Below are positions 52,342 to 60,447 of a stretch of DNA of 64,000 nt, piece after piece (position 1 is the stretch's first letter; each line of letters begins with the position of its first letter). The notes beneath the pieces are model-generated. The model was not told the origin of the DNA and searched no databases. It was given only the letters and a program-made list of their open reading frames with translations. Source of the DNA: Xenophilus azovorans DSM 13620 (GTDB lineage Bacteria; Pseudomonadota; Gammaproteobacteria; Burkholderiales; Burkholderiaceae_C); NCBI RefSeq assembly GCF_000745855.1, contig NZ_JQKD01000004.1, positions 62,001 to 126,000 on the forward strand. The letters run 5' to 3'. A program made the translations under genes and the position numbers.

Positions 52342-54218
52342 GCTTCACCAGCGACAGCGGCCTGGACGCCGCGCTCAACAACGGCGAGCACACGCTGCCC
52401 AAGCTGCTGCAGCACTGGGCGCGCACGACGCCCGACGCACTGGCGCTGCGCGAGAAGGACCTCGGCATCTGGAACCGGATGACCTGGGCTGACTATCACG
52501 ACGCCGCTCGGCGCTTCGCGCTCGGCCTGCTGAAGCTGGGCTTCCGGCGCGGCGAGCGCCTGGCCATCGCCAGCGAGGACACGCCGCAGTGGATGTTCGC
52601 CGACCTGGGCACACAGGCCATCGGCGGTGTGGTGGTCGGCATCTACCCCACCAACCCCTGGCCGGAGCTGCAGTACATCGTCCACCACTCCAACAGCCGC
52701 TTCGTGGTGTGCGGCGACCAGGAGCAGGTCGACAAGGTGCTGGACGCGATGAGCAAGCACGAGGTCGGGCTGCCCGACGTGGCCAAGATCATCGCGGTGG
52801 ACATGAAGGGCATGCGCGGCTATCCGCGCGACAAGCTGCTGTCCTTCGACGAGGTGCTCGAGCTGGGAGATCAATACGCCGCCGAGTCGCCGGAGCAGGC
52901 GCGTGCCTTCGATGACGGCATCGCCGCGACGCAGCCCGACGACACCTGCATGCTGGTCTATACCTCGGGCACCACCGGGCCGCCCAAGGGCGCGATGCTG
53001 TCGCACCGCAACCTGCTCGTCACGACCGACAAGCTGCGCCGCTGCTTCGGCCTGGACCGGCACAACATGGAAGTGCTGTGCTACCTGCCGCTCTGCCACG
53101 TGGCCGAGCGCGCTTTCTCGACGGTGATGCACATGATGACCGGCGGCGTGGTCAACTACGCCGAGTCGATCGACACCGTGGCCGCCAACCTGCGCGAAAT
53201 CGCGCCCAAGGTGTTCCTCGGCGTGCCGCGCATCTGGGAGAAGCTGCAGCAGGGCATCCTGATGCGCATGCAGGACGCCACGCGCCTGCAGCGCTGGGCT
53301 TTCGCGCGCTGCTTCGAGTCGGGCAAGACGCTGTTCGAGCGCGTCGAGCAGCGTGGCGGGCAGCGCACGCTGGCCGACCGGCTGCAGTTCGGCCTGCTGT
53401 GGCTGCTGATGTTCCGCAACCTGCAGAAGTTCGTCGGGCTGGACCGCATGCGCTGCGGCTTCTGTGGCGGCGCCAGCGTCTCGCCCGAGGTGCTGAAGTT
53501 CTTCCGCATCCTGGGCCTGCCGGTCTATCAGGTGTACGGCATGACGGAATCGGGCGGCGTGATCTTCCACCAGCACGCGAAGGCCGAGCGCCTGGGCGCC
53601 ACCGGCACCCCGATCGAAAGCCTGAACTGGAAGATCGCCGAGGACGGCGAGCTGGTCGTCAAACACCCGGCCGTCTTCAAGGGCTACATCCACGACAACA
53701 ACGCCACCGCGCTGACGGTGCAGGACGGCTGGCTGCACACCGGCGACATCGTGGCGCTGGCACCCAACCAGGAGTTGATGATCGTCGACCGCAAGAAGGC
53801 CATCATCATCACCAGCGGCGGCAAGAACATCTCGCCCTCCGAGATCGAGAACGCGCTGAAGGACAGCCTGTACATCCGCGAGGCCATCGTGCTGGGCGAC
53901 GGGCGGCACTTCCTCTCGGCGCTGGTGCAGATCGACTACGACACCGTCGGCAAGTGGGCACAGGAGAAGCGCCTGGCCTTCACCACCTACCGCAGCCTGT
54001 CGCAGCTGCCCGAGGTGCGCGAGCTGGTCGACATGGAGGTGCGGCGTGTGAACAAGCTCTTCGCGCGGGTGGAGAACATCCGCAAGTTTCTCATCCTCGA
54101 GAAGGAACTCGACCACGACGACGGCGAGCTGACCGCCACGCAGAAGGTGCGCCGCAACATCATCGGCAAGAAGTTCGCGCGAGAGATCGAAGTGATCTAC
54201 GGCGGGGGCACGGCCTGA
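52338..54218 (+). CDS. AMP-forming acyl-CoA synthetase (FAA1-type) within transporter operon
   Basis: A 626-residue long-chain-type acyl-CoA ligase. The P-loop is VYTSGTTGPPKGAML near 210, QVYGMTESGG near 397, the hinge GWLHTGDIVAL near 463 with DRKKAIIITSGGKNISP, and the A10 element is TATQKVRR with its catalytic Lys. It would activate the incoming acid (vectorial acylation). It sits between livG and livH, overlapping both neighbours (ATGA and TGATG). The same gene order around a ligase is common in Burkholderiales uptake loci for aromatic or alicyclic acids. With BadH and BadI, a cyclohexanecarboxylate-like acid is the first candidate. Confidence 0.92.
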   Translation: MSFTSDSGLDAALNNGEHTLPKLLQHWARTTPDALALREKDLGIWNRMTWADYHDAARRFALGLLKLGFRRGERLAIASEDTPQWMFADLGTQAIGGVVVGIYPTNPWPELQYIVHHSNSRFVVCGDQEQVDKVLDAMSKHEVGLPDVAKIIAVDMKGMRGYPRDKLLSFDEVLELGDQYAAESPEQARAFDDGIAATQPDDTCMLVYTSGTTGPPKGAMLSHRNLLVTTDKLRRCFGLDRHNMEVLCYLPLCHVAERAFSTVMHMMTGGVVNYAESIDTVAANLREIAPKVFLGVPRIWEKLQQGILMRMQDATRLQRWAFARCFESGKTLFERVEQRGGQRTLADRLQFGLLWLLMFRNLQKFVGLDRMRCGFCGGASVSPEVLKFFRILGLPVYQVYGMTESGGVIFHQHAKAERLGATGTPIESLNWKIAEDGELVVKHPAVFKGYIHDNNATALTVQDGWLHTGDIVALAPNQELMIVDRKKAIIITSGGKNISPSEIENALKDSLYIREAIVLGDGRHFLSALVQIDYDTVGKWAQEKRLAFTTYRSLSQLPEVRELVDMEVRRVNKLFARVENIRKFLILEKELDHDDGELTATQKVRRNIIGKKFAREIEVIYGGGTA

Positions 54219-55090
54219 TGGACTACTTCCTTCAACTGCTGATCTCGGGCGTGGCGGTGGGGCTGGTGTACGGCTTCATCGGCATGGGCTTCGCGATGAT
54301 CTTCCGCGCCACCGGCGTCGTGAACTTCGCCCAGGGCGAATTGATGATGCTGGTGGCCTACATCGGCTTCACGCTGGTGGGCACCTTCAAGCTCGGCTTC
54401 TGGCCGCTGCTGCTGGCGTCGATCGGGGTCTCGGTGCTCATCGGCCTCTTGGTCGAGGTGCTGCTGATCCGCCCGATGCTGGGGCAGCCGGTGTTCTCCA
54501 CCGTCATGGTGACGATCGGCCTGGCGGTCATCATCCGCTCGGTGGTGGTGCTGATCTGGGGCGCCGACCCGATGCCGCTGGCCACCGGCCTGTCCACCAC
54601 GCCCATCCGCATCGGCCCGGCAGGGCTGTATCCGGCGCAGCTCTACGCGCTGGGCATCATGGCCTGCGTGGTCGGCGGGCTGTGGGCCTTCTTCCGCTTC
54701 TCGCGCACCGGCATCGCGATGCGGGCCACCGCCAACCTGCAGACGACGGCGCTGCTGATGGGCATCAACGTCAAGCGCATCTTCGCGTTGTCGTGGGCGC
54801 TGTCGGCGGGTCTGGCAGCCATCGCCGGCGTGCTGGTGGGCGTGATCTACGACCTCAACCCAGGCATGTGGCTGACGGGCTTGCGCAGCTTCCCTGCCGT
54901 GATCCTCGGCGGGCTGGACTCGGTGTTCGGCGCCGCGCTCGGCGGCGTGCTGATCGGCGTGGCCGAGAACCTCTCCGAAGGCTACATCGGCCGCGGCATG
55001 AAGGAGATCGCCGGCTTCGTGCTGATCCTGGTGGTTCTGATGGTCCGGCCCTACGGCCTGTTCGGCAAAGCCGAGATCGAGCGAGTCTGA
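54218..55090 (+). CDS. livH: Branched-chain-type ABC transporter permease (LivH)
   Basis: A 290-residue inner-membrane permease with about eight hydrophobic helices, starting MDYFLQLLISGVAVGLVYG. The family motif GVVNFAQGELMML is near 37, and RSFPAVILGGLDSVFGAALG near 225. The start overlaps the ligase stop (TGATG), and the stop overlaps the livM start in the same way. Confidence 0.94.
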   Translation: MDYFLQLLISGVAVGLVYGFIGMGFAMIFRATGVVNFAQGELMMLVAYIGFTLVGTFKLGFWPLLLASIGVSVLIGLLVEVLLIRPMLGQPVFSTVMVTIGLAVIIRSVVVLIWGADPMPLATGLSTTPIRIGPAGLYPAQLYALGIMACVVGGLWAFFRFSRTGIAMRATANLQTTALLMGINVKRIFALSWALSAGLAAIAGVLVGVIYDLNPGMWLTGLRSFPAVILGGLDSVFGAALGGVLIGVAENLSEGYIGRGMKEIAGFVLILVVLMVRPYGLFGKAEIERV

Positions 55091-56127
55091 TGCGCAGCGG
55101 CAACTTCAAGGAAGACTACCGCCAGTTGCTGGCGCTGACCGACTCGGTGCCGGTGATCGTCTGGTCACTGGTGCTGGTGGCGGCGATCGCGCTCGCGCCG
55201 CTGCTCATCGGCAAGTACTTCGTCTCGCTGCTGCTGCTGCTGATGGTCACGGCCGTCGGCGTGCTGGGACTGAACATCCTCACCGGCACCACCGGCCTCA
55301 TCTCGCTGGGCCACGCCGGCTTCCTGGCGGTGGGCGCGTATGCGGCCGGCATCGTGGCCGGACGCTACGGCTGGCCGATGCCCGCGGCGCTGCTGGCCGG
55401 TGGTGCCGCTGCCGCGGCCGCCGGCCTGGTGGTGGGCGTGCCCTCGCTGCGTCTGAAGGGCCTGTACCTCGCGATCACGACGATGGCCTTCGCGGTGATC
55501 ATCAACCACCTCATCCTCAACGGTGGCGAGTTGACCGGCGGCTCCGAGGGCTTGAAGGTGCCGCAGCCGGCGTTGCTCGGCCAGCCACTCGCGGCCGAAG
55601 GCGGCTACTACTACGTGGTGCTGGCGGTGTTGCTGCTGGCAGTGTTCGCCACGCTGAACCTGCAGCGCAGCCGCGTCGGCAGGGCGCTGATGGCGATCCG
55701 CGAGCACGACATCGCCGCGCGCGCGATGGGGGTGAACCTGGTGCGCTGGCGCCTGCTCGCCTTCACCGTGAGCGCCTTCTACACCGGCGTGGCCGGTGCG
55801 CTGCTGGCCTTCTACACCCGCTACCTCAACGTCGACAGCTTCAGCCTGCTGGTGTCGATCGAGGCGCTGTCGATGCTGATCGTCGGCGGCCTGGGCACGG
55901 TGTCGGGCGCGCTGCTGGGCGCGGTTTTCATCTTCGTGCTCAACGAGGGCCTGGGCCTGCTGTTCAGCGCGCTCGGCTCGGGCGCGCTGTCCACGGCCGC
56001 CTTCGAGATCAAGGGCATCGTCTATGGCCTGGCCATCGTGCTCTTCCTGCGCTTCGAGCCCGACGGCCTGGTCGGCCGCTGGCGCGACCTCAAGCACTAC
56101 TGGACGCACTGGCCGTTCCGCTACTGA
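55090..56127 (+). CDS. livM: Branched-chain-type ABC transporter permease (LivM)
   Basis: A 345-residue second permease with about ten hydrophobic segments. LNILTGTTGLISLGHAGFLA is near 61 and GLGTVSGALLGAVF near 268, both standard in LivM. A charged N-terminal tail of about 20 residues precedes the first helix. The start overlaps livH (TGATG); the receptor gene follows after 52 bases. Confidence 0.94.
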   Translation: MRSGNFKEDYRQLLALTDSVPVIVWSLVLVAAIALAPLLIGKYFVSLLLLLMVTAVGVLGLNILTGTTGLISLGHAGFLAVGAYAAGIVAGRYGWPMPAALLAGGAAAAAAGLVVGVPSLRLKGLYLAITTMAFAVIINHLILNGGELTGGSEGLKVPQPALLGQPLAAEGGYYYVVLAVLLLAVFATLNLQRSRVGRALMAIREHDIAARAMGVNLVRWRLLAFTVSAFYTGVAGALLAFYTRYLNVDSFSLLVSIEALSMLIVGGLGTVSGALLGAVFIFVLNEGLGLLFSALGSGALSTAAFEIKGIVYGLAIVLFLRFEPDGLVGRWRDLKHYWTHWPFRY

Positions 56128-56179
56128 TATCCCCACCGGCCGGGGCCCGCAGCCCCGCTCACCACGAGAGGAGTCCGAC

Positions 56180-57382
56180 ATGAGCACGATCGTTCTTCGC
56201 AGCCTGCGCCCCCTGTGGGCAGCCGCGCTGCTCGCATTCGCCGGCGCCGCGCAGGCCGCGGACCCCGGCGTCTTCGACGACCGCCTCGTCATCGGTGGCG
56301 TACTGCCGCAGACGGGCCCGCCCAGCCTCATCGGCAAGGCCGGCGTGATCGCGCTGCGCGTGTGGGAGAAGGACGTCAACGCGCGTGGCGGCATCCACGG
56401 CCGCAAGATCGACCTGCGCGTGGAGGAAGACGGCTACGTGCCGCAGCGCTCGGTGCAGGCGATCAAGAAGCTCGTCGACGTCGACAAGGTCTTCGCCGTC
56501 ATCGGCACCTCGGGCTCCTCGCACTTGATGGCGATGATGCCCACGATCGAGGAGAACCAGCTCCCGGCAATCAATTTCGCCGCCGTCGCCGGCACGCACT
56601 TCAACCCGCCGCGCAAGACGGTCTTCAACATCGGTGCCACCTACTGCCAGGAAGTCACTGGCGTGATGAAGCATCTGATCGCCACGCGCAAGCTGCAGAA
56701 GGCCAAGTTCGCGCTGATCTACCAGGACGACGACTTCGGCGCCGATGTCAAGTGCGGCTACGACGCGGCGCTCAAGTCCGCCGGCCTGAGCAGCACGATC
56801 GACGTGCCGTACAAGCGGGCGCAGAAGGACTTCTCGGCCGAGGTGCTGGCAGTGCAGAAGTCAGGCGCCACTTTCGTGCTCGTGGGCGGCATCATCAGTG
56901 AGACCGCCACCATGCTCAAGGAGATCCAGAAGAACGGCATGGACGTCATCCGCCTGGCGGCGCACCCCTCGCACCTGGGCGCGGTGCTGCAACTGGCCGG
57001 CAGCGCCGCCGAGGGCCTGCTGGTGGCCGACTACGTGCCGCCGATCACCGACACCGAGACGCAGGGCATCGGCCGCCTGAACGCGCTGGCCTACAAGTAC
57101 CTCACCGCCGACGACGTGAAGGCGATGAACCGCTACTCGCTCACCGGCTACGTGGCTGCGATGCTGCTGGAGTCGGCCCTGCAGGCCTGCGGCCGCAACC
57201 TGACACGCGCCTGCCTGGTGCAGAAGCTCGAGCAGACCAAGAACTTCGCCAGCGACGGCATCATGGCCCCGCTGACCTTCGGCCCCAACATCCGCCAGAG
57301 CGGCACGCGACCGATCCTGCTGAAAGCCAACGTCGCCAACGGCAAGTTCGAGCGCGCTTCGGACTGGTTGTCGGACAAGTAG
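56180..57382 (+). CDS. Periplasmic substrate-binding protein of the Liv-type transporter (first copy)
   Basis: A 400-residue type I periplasmic binding protein. The signal peptide MSTIVLRSLRPLWAAALLAF ends near AAQAA (residue 27). Motifs: RLVIGGVLPQTGPPSLIGKA near 36, NARGGIHGRKIDLRVEEDGY near 67 and LIYQDDDFGADVKCGYDAAL near 176. Cys pairs near 156 and 189 and at the C-terminus may form disulfides. The ATG follows a GAGAGGAG site. It is a close paralogue of the next gene; both probably feed LivHM-FG. Confidence 0.92.
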   Translation: MSTIVLRSLRPLWAAALLAFAGAAQAADPGVFDDRLVIGGVLPQTGPPSLIGKAGVIALRVWEKDVNARGGIHGRKIDLRVEEDGYVPQRSVQAIKKLVDVDKVFAVIGTSGSSHLMAMMPTIEENQLPAINFAAVAGTHFNPPRKTVFNIGATYCQEVTGVMKHLIATRKLQKAKFALIYQDDDFGADVKCGYDAALKSAGLSSTIDVPYKRAQKDFSAEVLAVQKSGATFVLVGGIISETATMLKEIQKNGMDVIRLAAHPSHLGAVLQLAGSAAEGLLVADYVPPITDTETQGIGRLNALAYKYLTADDVKAMNRYSLTGYVAAMLLESALQACGRNLTRACLVQKLEQTKNFASDGIMAPLTFGPNIRQSGTRPILLKANVANGKFERASDWLSDK

Positions 57383-57428
57383 CCGGCGGCCGCCGTTCCT
57401 GCCCCCTCCCTGCACCCCTGCCCCACCC

Positions 57429-58631
57429 ATGCACAACATTCTCGCCCCGCGCCACCTGATCGCCGCCTTGGCCGCCTCGGCGTTCGCCTTCACTGCCACG
57501 GCCGCGGAGCCGGGTGTCACCGACACGAAGATCATCCTCGGATCCGTGACACCGGTCAGCGGCCCACCCAGCCTGCTCGGCAAGGCCCACATGCTGGCCT
57601 TGAAGGTGTGGGAGCAGGACATCAACGCCCGCGGCGGCATCAATGGCCGCAAGGTCGAGATCCGCCAGGACGACGACGGCTACGTGCCGCAGCGGGCGTT
57701 GCAGGGCGTCAAGCGGCTCAACGAGGTGGAGAACATCTTCGCGCTGCTGGGCACGTCGGGCGCTGCGATGCTCCAGGCGATGCTGCCTTACATCGAGGAG
57801 CAGAAGATCCCCACCATCAACGGCATGGCGGTGTCGGCCTCGCACTTCACGCCGCCGCGCAAGACGGTGTTCATCCTCGGCCCGACCTACTGCCAGGAAC
57901 TGGCCGCCGGCATGGCGCACCTGGTCAGGAGCAAGAACCTGCAGAAGGAGAAGTTCTCGCTGGTCTACCAGGACGACGAGTTCGGCACCGACGTGCGCTG
58001 CGGCTACCAGAAAGCCGTCAAGGCGCTGGGCCTGGCGAGCGTGGCCGAGATCTCCTTCAAGCGCGGCACCAAGGACTTCTCGGCCGAGATGCTGAGCCTG
58101 AAGCAGGCCGGGGCCACCTTCATCGCCTCGGGCGGCGTGGTGGCCGAACACTCGATGCTGCTGAAGGAGGCCGCGAAGAACCAGATGCCCATCACCTTCC
58201 TGGCCATCCACTCGGCACACCTGACGCCGGTGCAGGCCCTGGCCGGCCCGGCCGGAGACGGGTACTACGTGGCCGACTACGTGCCCCCGCTCACCGACCT
58301 GGCCGTGCCTGGCATGGCCAAGTTCATCGCGCTGACGCAAAAGTATCTCAGCGCCGACGAACAGAAACTGCTCAATCGCTACTCCATCACCGCCTACGTC
58401 GGTGCGCTGTTGATGGAAGACGCCATCCGCCGCTGCGGCAAGGCATTGACGCGTTCCTGCGTGGTCGAGAAGCTGGAGACCACCAAGAACCTGGGCACTG
58501 ACGGCCTCACCTCGCCGATCAGCTTCAGCGCCACGCAGCGGCAGTCGCCCAGCAGCGTGCTCGTGCTTCGCTCCGACGCCAAGGGAGGGAAGTTTGACCG
58601 GGTGTCCGATCCGATTCCGGTGACCGATTGA
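57429..58631 (+). CDS. Periplasmic substrate-binding protein of the Liv-type transporter (second copy)
   Basis: Also 400 residues, with a signal peptide ending near TATAA (residue 26). Corresponding motifs are KIILGSVTPVSGPPSLLGKA, NARGGINGRKVEIRQDDDGY and LVYQDDEFGTDVRCGYQKAV, so the two receptors arose by tandem duplication and have diverged moderately. Two receptors on one channel would widen the substrate range. Its stop overlaps the thioesterase start (TTGA). Confidence 0.92.
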   Translation: MHNILAPRHLIAALAASAFAFTATAAEPGVTDTKIILGSVTPVSGPPSLLGKAHMLALKVWEQDINARGGINGRKVEIRQDDDGYVPQRALQGVKRLNEVENIFALLGTSGAAMLQAMLPYIEEQKIPTINGMAVSASHFTPPRKTVFILGPTYCQELAAGMAHLVRSKNLQKEKFSLVYQDDEFGTDVRCGYQKAVKALGLASVAEISFKRGTKDFSAEMLSLKQAGATFIASGGVVAEHSMLLKEAAKNQMPITFLAIHSAHLTPVQALAGPAGDGYYVADYVPPLTDLAVPGMAKFIALTQKYLSADEQKLLNRYSITAYVGALLMEDAIRRCGKALTRSCVVEKLETTKNLGTDGLTSPISFSATQRQSPSSVLVLRSDAKGGKFDRVSDPIPVTD

Positions 58632-59068
58632 GCGACAAGCCTGTGTCTGTCCCGACACATGCGCATGGCCCGTTCCAGGAGTTGGTCGGGTACGAGACCC
58701 TCACTGAAGGGGATCGACCGTACCTGCGGCTGCATCTCAGGCGCGATCTGCTCAACCCGCACGGTGTCCTGCACGGCGGCGTGAGTCTGACGCTGCTGGA
58801 CGCCATCGGCGGCCGCTCCCTGGTTGGCCAGTTGGTGCCCGCCACGGGGCAGCGCATCCTGTCGTCGGTGACCGTCACGCTGACCACCGACTTCATGCTC
58901 GGCGTGCGCGATGGCGTGCTGTTTGCCACTGGCTCGCCCGACCACATCGGGAAGACCGTGGCCTACGTGTCGGTGGAGTTGCGGCACAACGCGATGGACG
59001 GCCCGCTCGTCGCGCGCGGGCTGGGCACCTACCGCGTCTACACGCGCTCCCTGGTGAGCCCGGTGTGA
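58628..59068 (+). CDS. PaaI-type hotdog thioesterase
   Basis: A 146-residue hotdog protein. The active-site segment PHGVLHGGVSLTLLDAIGG matches the H-G-G-x4-L-x-D pattern of PaaI/COG2050 thioesterases. It starts with a TTG at 58628 that overlaps the receptor stop (TTGA), so it is translationally coupled to the transporter operon. It likely releases CoA from dead-end ring acyl-CoAs. It is the last gene of the badHI operon, followed by a long palindrome. Confidence 0.87.
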   Translation: MSDKPVSVPTHAHGPFQELVGYETLTEGDRPYLRLHLRRDLLNPHGVLHGGVSLTLLDAIGGRSLVGQLVPATGQRILSSVTVTLTTDFMLGVRDGVLFATGSPDHIGKTVAYVSVELRHNAMDGPLVARGLGTYRVYTRSLVSPV

Positions 59069-59079
59069 CTGTGGCGGCG

Positions 59080-59099
59080 GCAGCCCGGGCCCGGGTTGC
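59080..59099. terminator. Long GC palindrome between convergent genes
   Basis: A 20-base near-perfect palindrome with core CCCGGGCCCGGG flanked by GCA/TGC and one G-T pair. It lies between the thioesterase stop (59068) and the flavodoxin-like stop (59109). It probably acts as a bidirectional terminator-like hairpin, although no T-tract follows. Confidence 0.4.
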
Positions 59100-59108
59100 A
59101 GGCTTCCG

Positions 59109-59600
59109 TCAGAACACGCCGCTCGCCAGCCCCGCCGCCAGCGCCTGGCCCAGTTCGGCGCAGCGGCGCAGCGCGGCCTCGTCGATGCGTTTGGGCGCGA
59201 GGATGTCTTCGGGGGTCTGCGCCCCCGTGCGCACGATCAGCGGCTCCGCCACCGCGCGCAGCCGCCAGCCGGTGGCGATGCGTTCGATCTGGCGCACCGC
59301 CATGCTGCCGTCGGTGCCGGCACAGACCATCACGGCATAGGGCCGGCCGTTGATGCGGTCGAGCGCGGCGTAGTAGGTTCGGTCGAAGAAGTCCTTCAGC
59401 GCGCCGGACATCGCGGCCAGGTTCTCCGGCGTGGCGAACAGGTAGCCGTCGGCGCCCAGCACGTCGGCTGCGGTGGCCTCGAACGCGCGCCGCAGCGCGA
59501 GCTCGACACCGCCCTCGCTGCGCGCCGCGCACACCGCGGCCTCGACCATCTGCGCGGTGCCGCCCGTCATGGTGTGGTGCACGATGAGCAGCGTCTTCAT
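59109..59600 (-). CDS. Flavodoxin-like NAD(P)H-dependent FMN reductase family protein
   Basis: A 163-residue flavodoxin-fold protein. The phosphate loop is HHTMTGGTAQMV near residue 8. FATPENLAAMSGALKDFFDRT near 55 is the flavin-binding segment typical of FMN reductase-type proteins, followed by PYAVMVCAGTDGS. It may supply reduced flavin or act as a quinone reductase. It follows the nitroreductase gene by 47 bases on the same strand. Confidence 0.85.
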   Translation of the reverse strand: MKTLLIVHHTMTGGTAQMVEAAVCAARSEGGVELALRRAFEATAADVLGADGYLFATPENLAAMSGALKDFFDRTYYAALDRINGRPYAVMVCAGTDGSMAVRQIERIATGWRLRAVAEPLIVRTGAQTPEDILAPKRIDEAALRRCAELGQALAAGLASGVF

Positions 59601-59647
59601 CGGCCTGCCGCCCCCGCCCGGCGTTGGTCAGCCGCGCATGGCGTCCG

Positions 59648-60331
59648 TCAAGGCGCCACCTCGAAGCCCGCAAAGTGCGCAAACTCTTCCGGCTTGGCGC
59701 GCTCGGTGATGAAGGCGTTCTCGGGCGCTGCCAAGTCCTCGTGGCCGAGCGCGATGCCGCACGCCAGGATCTCGTGCTCCGACAGCGGCAGCTGCTCGCG
59801 CACGATCTTGTGGAACCAGGCAAACGCCGCCTGCGCGCAGGTATGCAGGCCCTGGGCCCGGGCCGCGACCATGATGTTCTGGATGAACATGCCCAGGTCC
59901 ATGAAGCTGCCGGTGTTCAGGCGCCGGTCGAGCGTGACGAGCAGGCCCACCGGGGCGTCGAAGAAGACGTAGTTGCGCAGCATCTGCCGTTCGCGCGCGG
60001 CGGCGTCGTCGCGCGCAATGCCCAGCGTGGCGTACAGGCCGAAGCCGCAGCGCCGGCGCCGATCGAGGTAAGGCTCGACCCACTGCGTCGGGTAGTAGGC
60101 GTACTCGGGCTGATGCCGGTCGGCGTCGGTGGTGGCGGCCTGCACGATGGCGTCGCACAGGCGTTGCCGCGGTTCACCGGCAACGGCATAGACGCGCCAG
60201 GGCTGGACGTTGTTGCCGCTCGGCGCATGCGCCGAGACCTGCAGGATATGGTGCACCGTCGACGCGGGCACCGGCGTGGGCAGGAAACGCCGCACGGACT
60301 TGCGGCTGCGGATGGCATCGTCGACGTGCAT
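59648..60331 (-). CDS. Nitroreductase family flavoprotein
   Basis: A 227-residue FMN protein. IRSRKSVRRFLPTPVP near 7 and SGNNVQPWRVYAV near 38 are the FMN-binding motifs, and AQGLHTCAQAAFAWF near 161 is also typical. An ATG at 60329-60331 is chosen; a longer frame upstream has no homology. Nitroreductase-fold proteins here could reduce quinones or enones, or act as an oxidase/desaturase; the true substrate is unknown. It is divergent from the ligase at 60448. Confidence 0.88.
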   Translation of the reverse strand: MHVDDAIRSRKSVRRFLPTPVPASTVHHILQVSAHAPSGNNVQPWRVYAVAGEPRQRLCDAIVQAATTDADRHQPEYAYYPTQWVEPYLDRRRRCGFGLYATLGIARDDAAARERQMLRNYVFFDAPVGLLVTLDRRLNTGSFMDLGMFIQNIMVAARAQGLHTCAQAAFAWFHKIVREQLPLSEHEILACGIALGHEDLAAPENAFITERAKPEEFAHFAGFEVAP

Positions 60332-60447
60332 CGGGGGTTCCTCGTAGCGACCTTGGGCACCGGTTCGGCAGCAGGCATCCGTCGTGCCGCGGCGGCCGTC
60401 GCCGCGCGCGCTGGACGTCGGATGCGCCATGCGCTAATCTCGCGCCA

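Noticed and set aside
50763-58631. A branched-chain amino acid transporter
   Set aside because: Sequence family alone would suggest it, but the embedded acyl-CoA ligase, BadH/BadI and thioesterase make an organic acid the more likely cargo.
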